From positions 7,316,001-7,380,000 of the forward strand of contig NZ_CP109473.1 in the NCBI RefSeq assembly GCF_036227405.1: a stretch of 64,000 nt of DNA, given 5' to 3'. The position numbers were made by a program, and so were the translations under genes. Below are positions 8,394 to 16,799 of this stretch, piece after piece. The DNA comes from Streptomyces sp. NBC_01460 (GTDB taxonomy: Bacteria > Actinomycetota > Actinomycetes > Streptomycetales > Streptomycetaceae). Numbering within the stretch: the stretch's first letter is position 1; each line of letters opens with the position of its first letter. Below the pieces are notes generated by a model. The model ran no database searches and was not told where the DNA came from. It was given only the letters and a program-made list of their open reading frames with translations.

Positions 8394-10226
8394 CTGTCGA
8401 CCGCCATCCTCACCGGTGCGCCGGTACCCGGATCGTCGCTCACGGACGATCTGCGGTCACTCGGCTTCGAGGTGACTGCCGCAGCTGACGCCTCCGAGGC
8501 CGCCGAGCTGCTCGCCGCAGTCCCCGCGAGCAGACGTGTCGCGCTCGTGGACCCCCGCTTCGTCGGCCACCTCCATGCCCTCAGGCTCGGACTCACCGAC
8601 CCCCGTTTCGCCGCCGCGTCGATCCCCGGGGCGCTCACCGCGCAGCCCGAGGCCCGCCCGGCGCTGCTCCGCGCCCTGCGGCGGGCCGTGACCGCCGTCG
8701 GCGCGGGAAGCCCTGTGGCGCCTCCCGGTGCCACACCCGTCACCGAGGAACGCACGGTGCCCGGCCGACTGGCCGTGGCCCTGGACGCGGAAGGCACCGC
8801 CGTGCGGCGCCCCGAGCTCGGTTCGCTCACGGCCGCCGTGCCCACGGGACCCGACGAGCGGGCCGCCGCACAGGCAGCCGTGGACGCCGTCGACGACGAG
8901 GCCGTGCGGCTGCGCAGCGCGGTGAAGGCGCACGACGGCTTCTTCACCACCTACTTCATCAGCCCCTACTCCCGCTACATCGCCCGCTGGTGCGCGCGAC
9001 GGGGGCTCACCCCGAACCAGGTCACCACCGCCTCGCTGATCACCGCGCTGATCGCGGCCGGCTGCGCGGCGACCGGCACCCGCGGCGGCTACGTCGCGGC
9101 CGGGATCCTCCTGCTCCTCTCCTTCGTCCTGGACTGCACCGACGGGCAGCTCGCCCGGTACTCGCTCCAGTACTCGACGATGGGCGCCTGGCTTGACGCC
9201 ACCTTCGACCGGGCCAAGGAGTACGCCTACTACGCGGGCCTGGCCCTCGGCGCCGCCCGCGGCGGTGACGACGTGTGGGTCCTCGCGCTCGGTGCGATGG
9301 TGCTCCAGGCCTGCCGCCATGTCGTCGACTTCTCGTTCAACGAGGCCAACCACGACGCGGAGTCCAACACGAGCCCCACCGCCGCGCTCTCCGACAGGCT
9401 CGACAGCGTCGGCTGGACGGTCTGGCTCCGCCGGATGATAGTGCTGCCCATCGGTGAGCGCTGGGCCATGATCGCCGTGCTCACCGCCGTGACCACACCC
9501 CGGATCGTCTTCTACGCCCTGCTCGTCGGCTGCGCCCTGGCGGCCTGCTACACCACGGCCGGCCGGCTGCTGCGCTCACTGACCCGCAAGGCGAAGCGCA
9601 CCGACCGTGCCGCCCGGGCCCTGGCCGAGCTGGCCGACTCCGGTCCGCTCGCCCAGGCCGTCGGGGCCGTGCTCCGGCGTCCGGGCGGAGGCTTCACGGC
9701 GCCGCTCCTGGCCTTCGCCGGAGCGCTGGTCATGGTCGGCGCGGCGCTGTTCGCCCCCTACGGCGACTGGCTGACCGTGGGAGCCGCCGCGGTGTACGCG
9801 GTCCTCTCCGGCCTGGCCGTGTCGCGGCCGCTCAAGGGTGCGCTGGACTGGCTGGTCCCGCCGGTCTTCCGGGCCGCCGAGTACTGCACGATCCTCGCCC
9901 TGGCGGCCCGCAGTGACGTACCGCATGCCGTTCCCGCGGCATTCGGCCTGGTTTCGGCCGTCGCCTACCATCACTACGACACGGTCTACCGCATCCGGGG
10001 CGGCACCGGGGCACCGCCCCGCTGGCTGGTGCGCACCATCGGCGGACACGAGGGCCGGACCCTGGTCGTGGCCGTTCTCGCCGCCGTACTGATCCATGGT
10101 TCAGGTTTCACCACGGCTCTCACCGCGCTCGCGGCCGCCGTGGCTCTGGTGGTGCTCGTGGAGTCCATCCGCTTCTGGGTGTCCTCCTCGGCCCCCGCCG
10201 TACACGACGAAGGAGAACTCGCATGA
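8394..10226 (+). CDS. CDP-alcohol phosphatidyltransferase, multidomain, probable CTG start
   Basis: About 610 residues. The first about 165 are soluble and unassigned. A CDP-alcohol phosphatidyltransferase core follows with the full D-x2-DG-x2-AR-x8-G-x3-D-x3-D motif in 'DCTDGQLARYSLQYSTMGAW' continuing LDATFD. Further membrane segments and a C-terminal region ('AYHHYDTVYRIRGG') complete it; I recall the name DUF5941 for such proteins but cannot check it. The enzyme would join a CDP-activated alcohol to an acceptor alcohol in the membrane. No ATG/GTG gives a full-length product: a TGA at 8385 blocks upstream frames, and AAGGAG (8379-8384) sits 9 bases before CTG 8394. GTG 8472 is the fallback. 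It overlaps the next gene by ATGA. Confidence 0.88.
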   Translation: MSTAILTGAPVPGSSLTDDLRSLGFEVTAAADASEAAELLAAVPASRRVALVDPRFVGHLHALRLGLTDPRFAAASIPGALTAQPEARPALLRALRRAVTAVGAGSPVAPPGATPVTEERTVPGRLAVALDAEGTAVRRPELGSLTAAVPTGPDERAAAQAAVDAVDDEAVRLRSAVKAHDGFFTTYFISPYSRYIARWCARRGLTPNQVTTASLITALIAAGCAATGTRGGYVAAGILLLLSFVLDCTDGQLARYSLQYSTMGAWLDATFDRAKEYAYYAGLALGAARGGDDVWVLALGAMVLQACRHVVDFSFNEANHDAESNTSPTAALSDRLDSVGWTVWLRRMIVLPIGERWAMIAVLTAVTTPRIVFYALLVGCALAACYTTAGRLLRSLTRKAKRTDRAARALAELADSGPLAQAVGAVLRRPGGGFTAPLLAFAGALVMVGAALFAPYGDWLTVGAAAVYAVLSGLAVSRPLKGALDWLVPPVFRAAEYCTILALAARSDVPHAVPAAFGLVSAVAYHHYDTVYRIRGGTGAPPRWLVRTIGGHEGRTLVVAVLAAVLIHGSGFTTALTALAAAVALVVLVESIRFWVSSSAPAVHDEGELA

Positions 10227-10960
10227 TCGGCCTCGTACTGGCTGCCGGTGCCGGACGCCGTCTGCGTCCCTACACGGACACGCTTCCCAAGGCCCTGGTG
10301 CCGGTGGACGGCGAGAAGACGGTGCTGGACCTGACGCTGGCCAACTTCGCCGAGGTCGGGCTCACCGAGGTCGCGGTCGTCGTCGGCTACCGCAAGGAGG
10401 CGGTCTACGCCCGCAAGGCCGAGTTCGAGGCCACGTACGGCGTGACGCTGACGCTGATCGACAACGACAAGGCCGAGGAGTGGAACAACGCCTACTCCCT
10501 CTGGTGCGCGCGTGAGGTCCTGAAGAAGGGCGTCATCCTCGCCAACGGCGACACCGTGCACCCGGTCTCCGTCGAGAAGACCCTCCTGGACGCGCGCGGC
10601 AAGGGCCAGAAGATCATCCTCGCCCTCGACACGGTGAAGAACCTCGCCGACGAGGAGATGAAGGTCATCACCGACGGTGCGAAGGGCGTCAGCCGGATCA
10701 CCAAGCTGATGGACCCGGCCACCGCGACCGGCGAGTACATCGGCGTCACGCTGATCGAGTCCGAGGCCGCCGAGGAACTCGCCGACGCCCTGAGGACCAC
10801 CTTCGAGCGCGACCCCGACCTCTACTACGAGGACGGCTACCAGGAGCTCGTGAACCGCGGCTTCACCGTCGACGTCGCGCCCATCGGCGAGGTGACGTGG
10901 GTCGAGATCGACAACCACGACGACCTCGCCAGGGGCAGGGAGATCGCGTGCCTGTACTGA
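10223..10960 (+). CDS. phosphocholine cytidylyltransferase-family nucleotidyltransferase
   Basis: 245 residues, NTP-transferase fold. It opens with the signature 'LVLAAGAGRRLRPYTDTLPK' and continues with 'ALVPVDGEKTVLD', 'EWNNAYSLWCA' and the metal-binding 'ILANGDTVHP'. 'NNAYSLW' is typical of LicC-like cytidylyltransferases. It should activate a phosphorylated alcohol with CTP, giving the CDP-alcohol used by the flanking CDP-alcohol phosphatidyltransferases. The natural alcohol is unknown; the adjacent dehydrogenase suggests a glycerol phosphate. ATGA overlap with the upstream gene and a 13-bp overlap downstream indicate translational coupling. Confidence 0.88.
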   Translation: MIGLVLAAGAGRRLRPYTDTLPKALVPVDGEKTVLDLTLANFAEVGLTEVAVVVGYRKEAVYARKAEFEATYGVTLTLIDNDKAEEWNNAYSLWCAREVLKKGVILANGDTVHPVSVEKTLLDARGKGQKIILALDTVKNLADEEMKVITDGAKGVSRITKLMDPATATGEYIGVTLIESEAAEELADALRTTFERDPDLYYEDGYQELVNRGFTVDVAPIGEVTWVEIDNHDDLARGREIACLY

Positions 10961-12009
10961 CCCGCCTCATCCCGTCCCCGGTCGTCGTCGACATCCGGCG
11001 CGGCGCGATGGACGATCTGGCCGGTCTCCTCGCCGACCAGCGGATCTCCGCGTCGGGCAAGCTCGCCATCGCGATCAGCGGGGGTTCCGGGCGTGCCCTG
11101 CGCGAGAGGCTCGCCCCGGTGCTGCCGGGAGCCGACTGGTACCCGGTCACCGACGGCACGATCGACTCCGCGGTACGGCTCGCCGACGGCATCAAGGGCA
11201 ACCGCTACGACGCCGTGGTCGGCCTCGGCGGTGGCAAGATCATCGACGTGGCGAAGTACGCCGCGGCGCGCGTCGGCATGCCCATGGTCGCCGTGGCGAC
11301 GAACCTGTCCCACGACGGGCTCTGCTCCCCGGTGGCGACCCTGGACAACGACAACGGGCGGGGCTCCTACGGGGTCCCCACCCCGATCGCCGTGGTCATC
11401 GACCTCGACGTGATCCGCGAGGCGCCCGCACGCTACGTGCGCTCGGGCGCCGGCGACGCGATCTCCAACATCTCCTGCGTCGCCGACTGGGAGCTCGCCC
11501 ACGAGGTCCAGGGCGAGGAGATCGACGGACTCGCGGCCGCCATGGCCAGGCAGGCCGGCGAGGCCGTGCTGCGCCACCCCGGCGGGGTCGGCGACGACGC
11601 GTTCCTCAAGGTGCTGGCCGAGGGGCTCGTGCTGACGGGCATCGCGATGTCCGTCGCCGGCGACTCCAGGCCCGCCTCGGGTGCCTGCCACGAGATCAAC
11701 CACGCCTTCGACCTGCTGTACCCGAAGCGCGCGGCCAGCCACGGGGAGCAGGTCGGCCTCGGCGCCTGCTTCGCCATGCACCTGCGCGGCGCGCGCGACG
11801 AGGCCCTCGAGATGGCCACCGTACTGAGGCGCCACGGGCTGCCGGTGCTGCCCGACGAGATCGGATTCACCACCGAAGAGTTCGTGCGGGCCGTCGAGTA
11901 CGCCCCGCAGACGCGCCCGGGACGCTTCACCATCCTGGAACACCTCAACCTGTCCACCGACCAGATCAGGGACGCGTACGCCGACTATGCAAAAGCCATC
12001 CATAGCTGA
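10948..12009 (+). CDS. glycerol-1-phosphate dehydrogenase-like (EgsA/AraM-type) enzyme
   Basis: 353 residues of the iron-containing alcohol dehydrogenase superfamily. The nucleotide-binding 'VGLGGGKIIDVAKYAA' is followed by 'NLSHDGLCSPVA' and metal-ligand regions 'SGACHEINHAFD' and 'SHGEQVGLGACFAMHL', the pattern of the glycerol-1-phosphate dehydrogenase/AraM branch rather than of glycerol dehydrogenase. It would reduce dihydroxyacetone phosphate to sn-glycerol-1-phosphate, a stereoisomer unusual in bacterial lipids; another polyol phosphate is possible. GTG 10948 follows AGGGGCAGGGAG within the end of the cytidylyltransferase gene. No PcrB-like prenyltransferase is nearby, so a CDP-linked fate is more likely here. 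Confidence 0.85.
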   Translation: MPVLTRLIPSPVVVDIRRGAMDDLAGLLADQRISASGKLAIAISGGSGRALRERLAPVLPGADWYPVTDGTIDSAVRLADGIKGNRYDAVVGLGGGKIIDVAKYAAARVGMPMVAVATNLSHDGLCSPVATLDNDNGRGSYGVPTPIAVVIDLDVIREAPARYVRSGAGDAISNISCVADWELAHEVQGEEIDGLAAAMARQAGEAVLRHPGGVGDDAFLKVLAEGLVLTGIAMSVAGDSRPASGACHEINHAFDLLYPKRAASHGEQVGLGACFAMHLRGARDEALEMATVLRRHGLPVLPDEIGFTTEEFVRAVEYAPQTRPGRFTILEHLNLSTDQIRDAYADYAKAIHS

Positions 12010-12766
12010 ACTCCGCCCGGTCGTGCACCCCCCGGGTGTGAAGGACCGGCGCAGTGGCGAGCACTGGGCGGGTCGGCTCTACATGCGCGAGATCTCGCTG
12101 CGCATCACCCGGCGCCTGGTGACCACCAAGGTCACGCCCAACCAGCTGACCTACGTGATGACCGTCGCCGGCGTGCTCGCGGCGCCCGCCCTGCTGGTCC
12201 CGGGCATCCCGGGCGCCCTGCTCGGCGTGCTCGCGGTCCAGCTCTACCTGCTGTTCGACTGTGTCGACGGCGAGGTGGCCCGCTGGAAGAAGCAGTACTC
12301 GCTGGGCGGGGTCTACCTGGACCGGGTGGCCGCCTACCTGTGCGACGCGGCGGTGCTGGTCGGCTTCGGCCTGCGCGCCGCCGACCTGTGGGGCCCGGGA
12401 CGCGTCGACTGGCTGTGGGCCTTCCTGGGCACGCTCGCCGCTCTCGGCGCCATCCTGATCAAGGCCGAGACCGACCTCGTCGGCGTCGCCCGTCACCAGG
12501 GCGGGCTGCCGCCCGTCAAGGAGGCCGCGTCCGAGCCCCGCTCCTCCGGCATGGCGCTGGCCCGCCGGGCCGCCGGCGCACTCAAGTTCCACCGGCTGAT
12601 CCTCGGCATCGAGGCGTCCTTCGTGATCCTCGTGGTGGCCGTGCTCGACGTGGTCAGGGACGACTTCTTCTTCAGCCGTCTCGCGGTCGCGGTCATGGCC
12701 GGCATCGCCCTACTCCAGACCGTCCTGCACCTGGTGTCGATCCTGGCGTCCAGCAGGCTGAAGTGA
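11987..12766 (+). CDS. second CDP-alcohol phosphatidyltransferase-like protein (fourth motif Asp replaced)
   Basis: 259 residues, membrane protein. The motif region reads 'DCVDGEVARWKKQYSLGGVY' followed by LDRVAAYLCD. D1, D2, G, AR, G and D3 are in place, but the position of the fourth Asp (three residues after D3) is Ala, with another Asp five residues later. The fourth Asp acts as catalytic base in known family members, so mechanism or partner use may differ. It overlaps the dehydrogenase gene by 23 bp and its own 3' end overlaps the glycosyltransferase start, so co-translation is likely. It may act with the upstream intact enzyme on a related substrate. Confidence 0.87.
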   Translation: MQKPSIAELRPVVHPPGVKDRRSGEHWAGRLYMREISLRITRRLVTTKVTPNQLTYVMTVAGVLAAPALLVPGIPGALLGVLAVQLYLLFDCVDGEVARWKKQYSLGGVYLDRVAAYLCDAAVLVGFGLRAADLWGPGRVDWLWAFLGTLAALGAILIKAETDLVGVARHQGGLPPVKEAASEPRSSGMALARRAAGALKFHRLILGIEASFVILVVAVLDVVRDDFFFSRLAVAVMAGIALLQTVLHLVSILASSRLK

Positions 12767-13647
12767 GCTCTCCCATGAAACTCGGCGCGGTCATCATCAC
12801 CATGGGCAACCGCCCCGACGAACTGCGCGCCCTCCTCGATTCGGTCGCCGAGCAGGACGGCGACCGGATCGAGGTGGTCGTCGTCGGCAACGGCGCCCCG
12901 GTCCCCGACGTCCCCCCGGGCGTGCGGACCGTCGAGCTGCCCGAGAACCTGGGCATTCCGGGCGGCCGCAACGTCGGCATCGAGGCGTTCGGCCCGTCCG
13001 GAGCCGACGTGGACGCCCTGCTCTTCCTCGACGACGACGGGCACCTGCCGAACAGCGACACCGCCGAGCTCTGCCGGCAGGCGTTCGAGGCCGACCCGCA
13101 GCTCGGCATCATCACGTTCCGCATCGCGGACCCGGACACCGGGGCGACCCAGCGTCGGCACGTGCCGCGGCTGCGCGCGTCCGACCCGATGCGCTCGTCC
13201 CGCGTCACGACGTTCCTCGGCGGCGCGAACGCCGTGCGCAGCCAGGTGATCGCCGAGGCCGGCCCGCTCCCCGGCGAGTTCTTCTACGCGCACGAGGAGA
13301 CCGACCTCGCGTGGCGTGCCCTGGACGCCGGCTGGATGATCGACTACCGCGCGGACATGGTGCTCAACCACCCCACCACCGCCCCCTCGCGGCACGCGGT
13401 CTACCACCGCATGGTGGCCCGCAACCGCGTCTGGCTCGCCCGCCGGAACCTGCCCGCGCCGCTGGTGCCCCTCTACGTGGGCGTCTGGCTGCTCCTCACC
13501 CTGGTCCGCAGGCCCTCGCTGCCCGCCCTCAAGGCGTGGTTCGGCGGTTTCCGGGAAGGCTGGACCACGCCCTGCGGACCCCGGCGCCCCATGAGGTGGC
13601 GTACGGTGTGGCGGCTGACCAGACTGGGCCGCCCGCCCGTGATCTGA
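12763..13647 (+). CDS. glycosyltransferase family 2 protein
   Basis: 294 residues (282 if ATG 12775 is used). GT-A fold: 'GAVIITMGNRPDELRALLDS' at the N-terminus, DxD-type 'ALLFLDDDGHLP' (about 83-94), 'FLGGANAVRS' and 'HEETDLAWRALDAGW' downstream. The C-terminus has a hydrophobic stretch, so it may be membrane-associated. It probably adds a sugar to the product of the CDP-alcohol enzymes before export by the ABC transporter downstream. The GTG at 12763 overlaps the upstream TGA (GTGA), supporting that start. Donor sugar is unknown; galE lies divergently nearby. Confidence 0.88.
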   Translation: MSSPMKLGAVIITMGNRPDELRALLDSVAEQDGDRIEVVVVGNGAPVPDVPPGVRTVELPENLGIPGGRNVGIEAFGPSGADVDALLFLDDDGHLPNSDTAELCRQAFEADPQLGIITFRIADPDTGATQRRHVPRLRASDPMRSSRVTTFLGGANAVRSQVIAEAGPLPGEFFYAHEETDLAWRALDAGWMIDYRADMVLNHPTTAPSRHAVYHRMVARNRVWLARRNLPAPLVPLYVGVWLLLTLVRRPSLPALKAWFGGFREGWTTPCGPRRPMRWRTVWRLTRLGRPPVI

Positions 13648-13755
13648 GAGGCTCACCTCTGAGACCATGAGCCGTATTCATTCCGTACGGGGAACCTGTC
13701 CGCCTCGGCCGCGCCCGCGACCGGCTGCGCATTGTGAAGACGAGAGTTCTTAACT

Positions 13756-14685
13756 GTGAGTGACACGACCCACGACGGCGGGATTGCGCTGAGCAGCCCG
13801 CCGTCCGCCGACGAGGGACTGAGCGCGTCCCAGCTGGCCGACAAGTACGGCTTGACGGTGAGCGGCGCCCGGCCCGGGCTGTTCGCGTACGTCCGGCAGC
13901 TCTGGGGACGCAGGCATTTCATCCTGGCGTTCTCGAGGGCGAAGCTGACCGCCCAGTACAGCCAGGCCAAGCTCGGCCAGCTGTGGCAGGTGGCCACACC
14001 GCTGCTGAACGCCCTGGTCTACTTCCTGATCTTCGGCCTGATCCTGGGCACCAACAGGGGGATGAGCCAGGAGGTCTTCATCCCGTTCCTGGTGACCGGG
14101 GTCTTCGTCTTCACCTTCACCCAGAGTTCGGTCATGGCGGGGGTCCGCTCCATCGCGGGCAACCTCGGCCTGGTCCGGGCGCTGCACTTCCCCCGCGCGT
14201 CGCTGCCGGTCTCGTTCTCGCTCCAGCAGCTCCAGCAGCTGATGTACTCGATGATCGTGCTGGTGGCCGTGGCGGTGGGCTTCGGCAGCTACCCGGCCCT
14301 CTCCTGGCTGCTCGTGATCCCGGCGCTGGCCATGCAGTTCCTCTTCAACACCGGCCTCGCGCTCGTCATGGCCCGGCTGGGCAGCAAGACCCCCGACCTC
14401 GCCCAGCTGATGCCGTTCGTCATGCGTACGTGGATGTACGGCTCGGGCGTCATGTTCTCCATCCCGGTGATGCTGGAGGACAAGCCGCAGTGGATCGCCG
14501 ACGTGCTGCAGTACAACCCGGCGGCCATCTACATGGACCTGGTCCGCTTCGCCCTGATCGACGGCTACGGTTCCGAGAACCTGCCGCAGCACGTCTGGGC
14601 CGTGGGGCTCGCCTGGGCGCTCGTCGTGGGCGTCGTGGGCTTCGTGTACTTCTGGAAGGCAGAGGAACGGTACGGCCGTGGCTGA
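13756..14685 (+). CDS. ABC-2 type polysaccharide/polyol-phosphate export permease (TagG-like)
   Basis: 309 residues. After an about 55-residue cytoplasmic head, 'SRAKLTAQYSQAKLGQLWQV' is the typical entry motif of ABC-2 permeases that export teichoic acid or O-antigen, followed by six hydrophobic segments. Paired with the ATPase gene that overlaps its end by 8 bp. It would carry the lipid-linked or polymeric product of the operon across the cytoplasmic membrane. GTG 13756 lies 108 bp after the glycosyltransferase stop, the largest gap in the operon, so an internal promoter is possible. Confidence 0.9.
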   Translation: MSDTTHDGGIALSSPPSADEGLSASQLADKYGLTVSGARPGLFAYVRQLWGRRHFILAFSRAKLTAQYSQAKLGQLWQVATPLLNALVYFLIFGLILGTNRGMSQEVFIPFLVTGVFVFTFTQSSVMAGVRSIAGNLGLVRALHFPRASLPVSFSLQQLQQLMYSMIVLVAVAVGFGSYPALSWLLVIPALAMQFLFNTGLALVMARLGSKTPDLAQLMPFVMRTWMYGSGVMFSIPVMLEDKPQWIADVLQYNPAAIYMDLVRFALIDGYGSENLPQHVWAVGLAWALVVGVVGFVYFWKAEERYGRG

Positions 14686-15463
14686 GGAAACGTCCCAGGG
14701 ACACATCCCCACCGTGATCGCGGACGACGTGCACATCGTGTACCGCGTCAACGGCACGGGCGGGGGCAAGGGCAGCGCCACCGCGGCACTGAGCCGGATC
14801 ATGCGCCGCGGCAAGGGCGAACCGCGCGGTGTGCGCAAGGTGCACGCCGTACGGGGTGTCTCCTTCACCGCCTACCGCGGCCAGGCCATCGGCCTCATCG
14901 GCACCAACGGGTCCGGCAAGTCGACCCTGCTGCGGGCCATCGCCGGCCTGCTGCCGACCGAGCACGGGAAGGTGTACACCGACGGCCAGCCGTCGCTGCT
15001 CGGCGTCAACGCGGCGCTGATGAGCGACCTGACGGGTGAGCGCAACGTGGTGCTCGGCGGACTCGCGATGGGCATGAGCCGCGAGGAGATCCGCGCGCGG
15101 TACAAGGACATCGTGGACTTCTCCGGGATCAACGAGAAGGGCGACTTCATCACGCTGCCGATGCGGACGTACTCGTCCGGCATGGCGGCCCGCCTGCGCT
15201 TCTCGATCGCGGCGGCCAAGAACCACGACGTCCTCATGATCGACGAGGCCCTGGCCACCGGTGACCGCAAGTTCCGGGTGCGCTCCGAGGAGCGGATCCG
15301 CGAGCTGCGCAAGGAGGCGGGCACCGTCTTCCTGGTCAGCCACAACAACAAGACGATCCGGGACACCTGCGACCGGGTGCTGTGGCTGGAAAAGGGCGAG
15401 CTCCTGATGGACGGTCCCACCGAAGAGGTGCTGAAGGCCTACGAGCGGGAGACCGGCAAGTAG
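14678..15463 (+). CDS. ABC transporter ATP-binding protein (TagH-like)
   Basis: 261 residues. Walker A 'GTNGSGKST' (about 73-81), an unusual signature 'YSSGMAARLRFS' typical of TagH/Wzt-type ATPases, Walker B 'VLMIDEALATGD', and switch His in 'VFLVSHNNKTI'. The sequence stops soon after the nucleotide-binding domain, so there is no long C-terminal carbohydrate-binding domain as in Wzt. It energises the TagG-like permease encoded upstream. GTG 14678 overlaps the permease stop. A strong hairpin terminator follows 15 bp after the stop, closing the operon. Confidence 0.92.
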   Translation: MAEETSQGHIPTVIADDVHIVYRVNGTGGGKGSATAALSRIMRRGKGEPRGVRKVHAVRGVSFTAYRGQAIGLIGTNGSGKSTLLRAIAGLLPTEHGKVYTDGQPSLLGVNAALMSDLTGERNVVLGGLAMGMSREEIRARYKDIVDFSGINEKGDFITLPMRTYSSGMAARLRFSIAAAKNHDVLMIDEALATGDRKFRVRSEERIRELRKEAGTVFLVSHNNKTIRDTCDRVLWLEKGELLMDGPTEEVLKAYERETGK

Positions 15464-15478
15464 CCGTCGTCCGCGTGT

Positions 15479-15508
15479 GGCCCCCGCCGGAGTGCAGAGG
15501 CGGGGGCC
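15479..15508 (+). terminator. hairpin terminator of the CDP-alcohol/ABC operon
   Basis: GGCCCCCGCC / GGCGGGGGCC form a perfect 10-bp G/C stem with a 10-base loop, 15 bp after the ATPase stop codon. No T-tract follows. Confidence 0.8.
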
Positions 15509-15878
15509 GCGCGGTGTCACGGCCGGGGGAGGCCCGCGGTGCGGGACGCCCGGGGGATCTCCTCCCGGCGGATGACGTCAATCACCCCGGGTCCGGGGAG
15601 GGTTGACGACGGCCGGAGTGGTCCGGGAGGCCGTGCCGCACCCCGGCGCGGCTCTGTGAGCTGTACAACGTAAGCTGTCACGGTACTGATTCGCGGCACT
15701 GTGGGGTGATACGCCCCGGCACATCGCCCGTTGTGTGCATGTCGCACTCGGCCGGACGAGCGGCGTGTCCGAAAAGGGATGTTTTGGGTCGGCAGTGTAG
15801 AACGGGAGATATGACGGCAATGATGGAAAATCTCCAGCTCCGACGTGGTTTCGCCGTCCCCGCGTCGGGTGGTACGCA
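15509..15878. other. upstream region of the hopanoid operon
   Basis: 370 bp between the terminator and hpnC with no convincing gene. It should contain the hopanoid operon promoter. TAGAAC (15798-15803) is a possible -10 but no matching -35 lies at proper spacing. A short inverted repeat GGAGAT / ATCTCC (about 15805-15835) precedes hpnC. Confidence 0.4.
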
Positions 15879-16799
15879 GTGACCCGTACCCAGCAGGCAC
15901 CCGCCGACGCCGCCGCGGCCGCCACGCTCGGCAAGGCCGCGGACGAGAACTTCCCCGTGGCGCCGTTCTTCCTGCCCCGCGCCTGGCGCGACGACCTGAT
16001 GGCCGTCTACGGCTTCGCCCGCCTCGTCGACGACATCGGCGACGGTGACCTGGCCCCCGGCGGTGCCGACGCCCGCCACCTCGGCCTCGAACCCGGACAG
16101 GGCGACGACCGCCTCGCCGTGCTGGACGCCCTGGAGGCCGACCTGCACCGCGTCTTCTCGGCCACCGGCGACGGCCCCCGCCACCCCCTGATGCGCGCCC
16201 TGCGCCCCACCGTGCGGCGCTGCGCGCTCACCCCCGAACCCTTCCTCGGCCTGGTCGAGGCGAACCGGCAGGACCAGAAGGTCCGCCGCTACGGGACCTA
16301 CGCGGAGCTGCTGGCCTACTGCGAGCTCTCCGCGAACCCCGTCGGCCGCCTCGTCCTCCAGATCACCGGCACCGCGAGCCCCGAACGCATCCGCCGCTCC
16401 GATGCCGTCTGCACCGCGCTGCAGATCGCCGAGCACCTCCAGGACGTCGCCGAGGACCTCGGCCGCGACCGGATCTACCTCCCCGCCGAGGACATGGCCC
16501 GTTTCCACGTCGGTGAATCCGACCTGGCCGCGCCGTCCGCGGGCGCCGCCGTGCGCGCCCTGATCGCCTTCGAGGCGGAGCGCGCCCGCGAACTGCTGGA
16601 CGAGGGCGTCCCCCTGGTCGGCAGCGTCCGCGGCCGGCTCAAGCTGCTGCTCGCCGGATTCGTCGGCGGAGGGCGAGCCGCCCTCGGCGCCGTCTCCGCC
16701 GCAGGTTTCGACGTACTGCCCGGACCGCCCAGGCCCACCGCGCCCAGACTGCTGCGCGAGGTGGGAGACGTCCTGCGAAGAGCGCACAGAGAGGGGTGA
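15879..16799 (+). CDS. hpnC: squalene synthase HpnC
   Basis: 306 residues, trans-isoprenyl diphosphate synthase (squalene/phytoene synthase) fold. The two Asp-rich sites are 'ARLVDDIGDGD' (about 46-56) and 'DVAEDLGRDRIYLP' (about 190). In the HpnCDE route, HpnC converts presqualene diphosphate to hydroxysqualene. Start GTG 15879 has no strong ribosome site; the conserved region begins about 20 residues later ('DENFPVAPFFLP'), so this start fits. It is the first gene of the hopanoid operon and overlaps hpnD by GTGA. Confidence 0.93.
   Translation: MTRTQQAPADAAAAATLGKAADENFPVAPFFLPRAWRDDLMAVYGFARLVDDIGDGDLAPGGADARHLGLEPGQGDDRLAVLDALEADLHRVFSATGDGPRHPLMRALRPTVRRCALTPEPFLGLVEANRQDQKVRRYGTYAELLAYCELSANPVGRLVLQITGTASPERIRRSDAVCTALQIAEHLQDVAEDLGRDRIYLPAEDMARFHVGESDLAAPSAGAAVRALIAFEAERARELLDEGVPLVGSVRGRLKLLLAGFVGGGRAALGAVSAAGFDVLPGPPRPTAPRLLREVGDVLRRAHREG

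Noticed and set aside
13649..13662. AGAGG-CTCA-CCTCT hairpin between the glycosyltransferase and ABC permease genes
   Set aside because: The 5-bp stem is too weak to call a terminator inside a likely operon.
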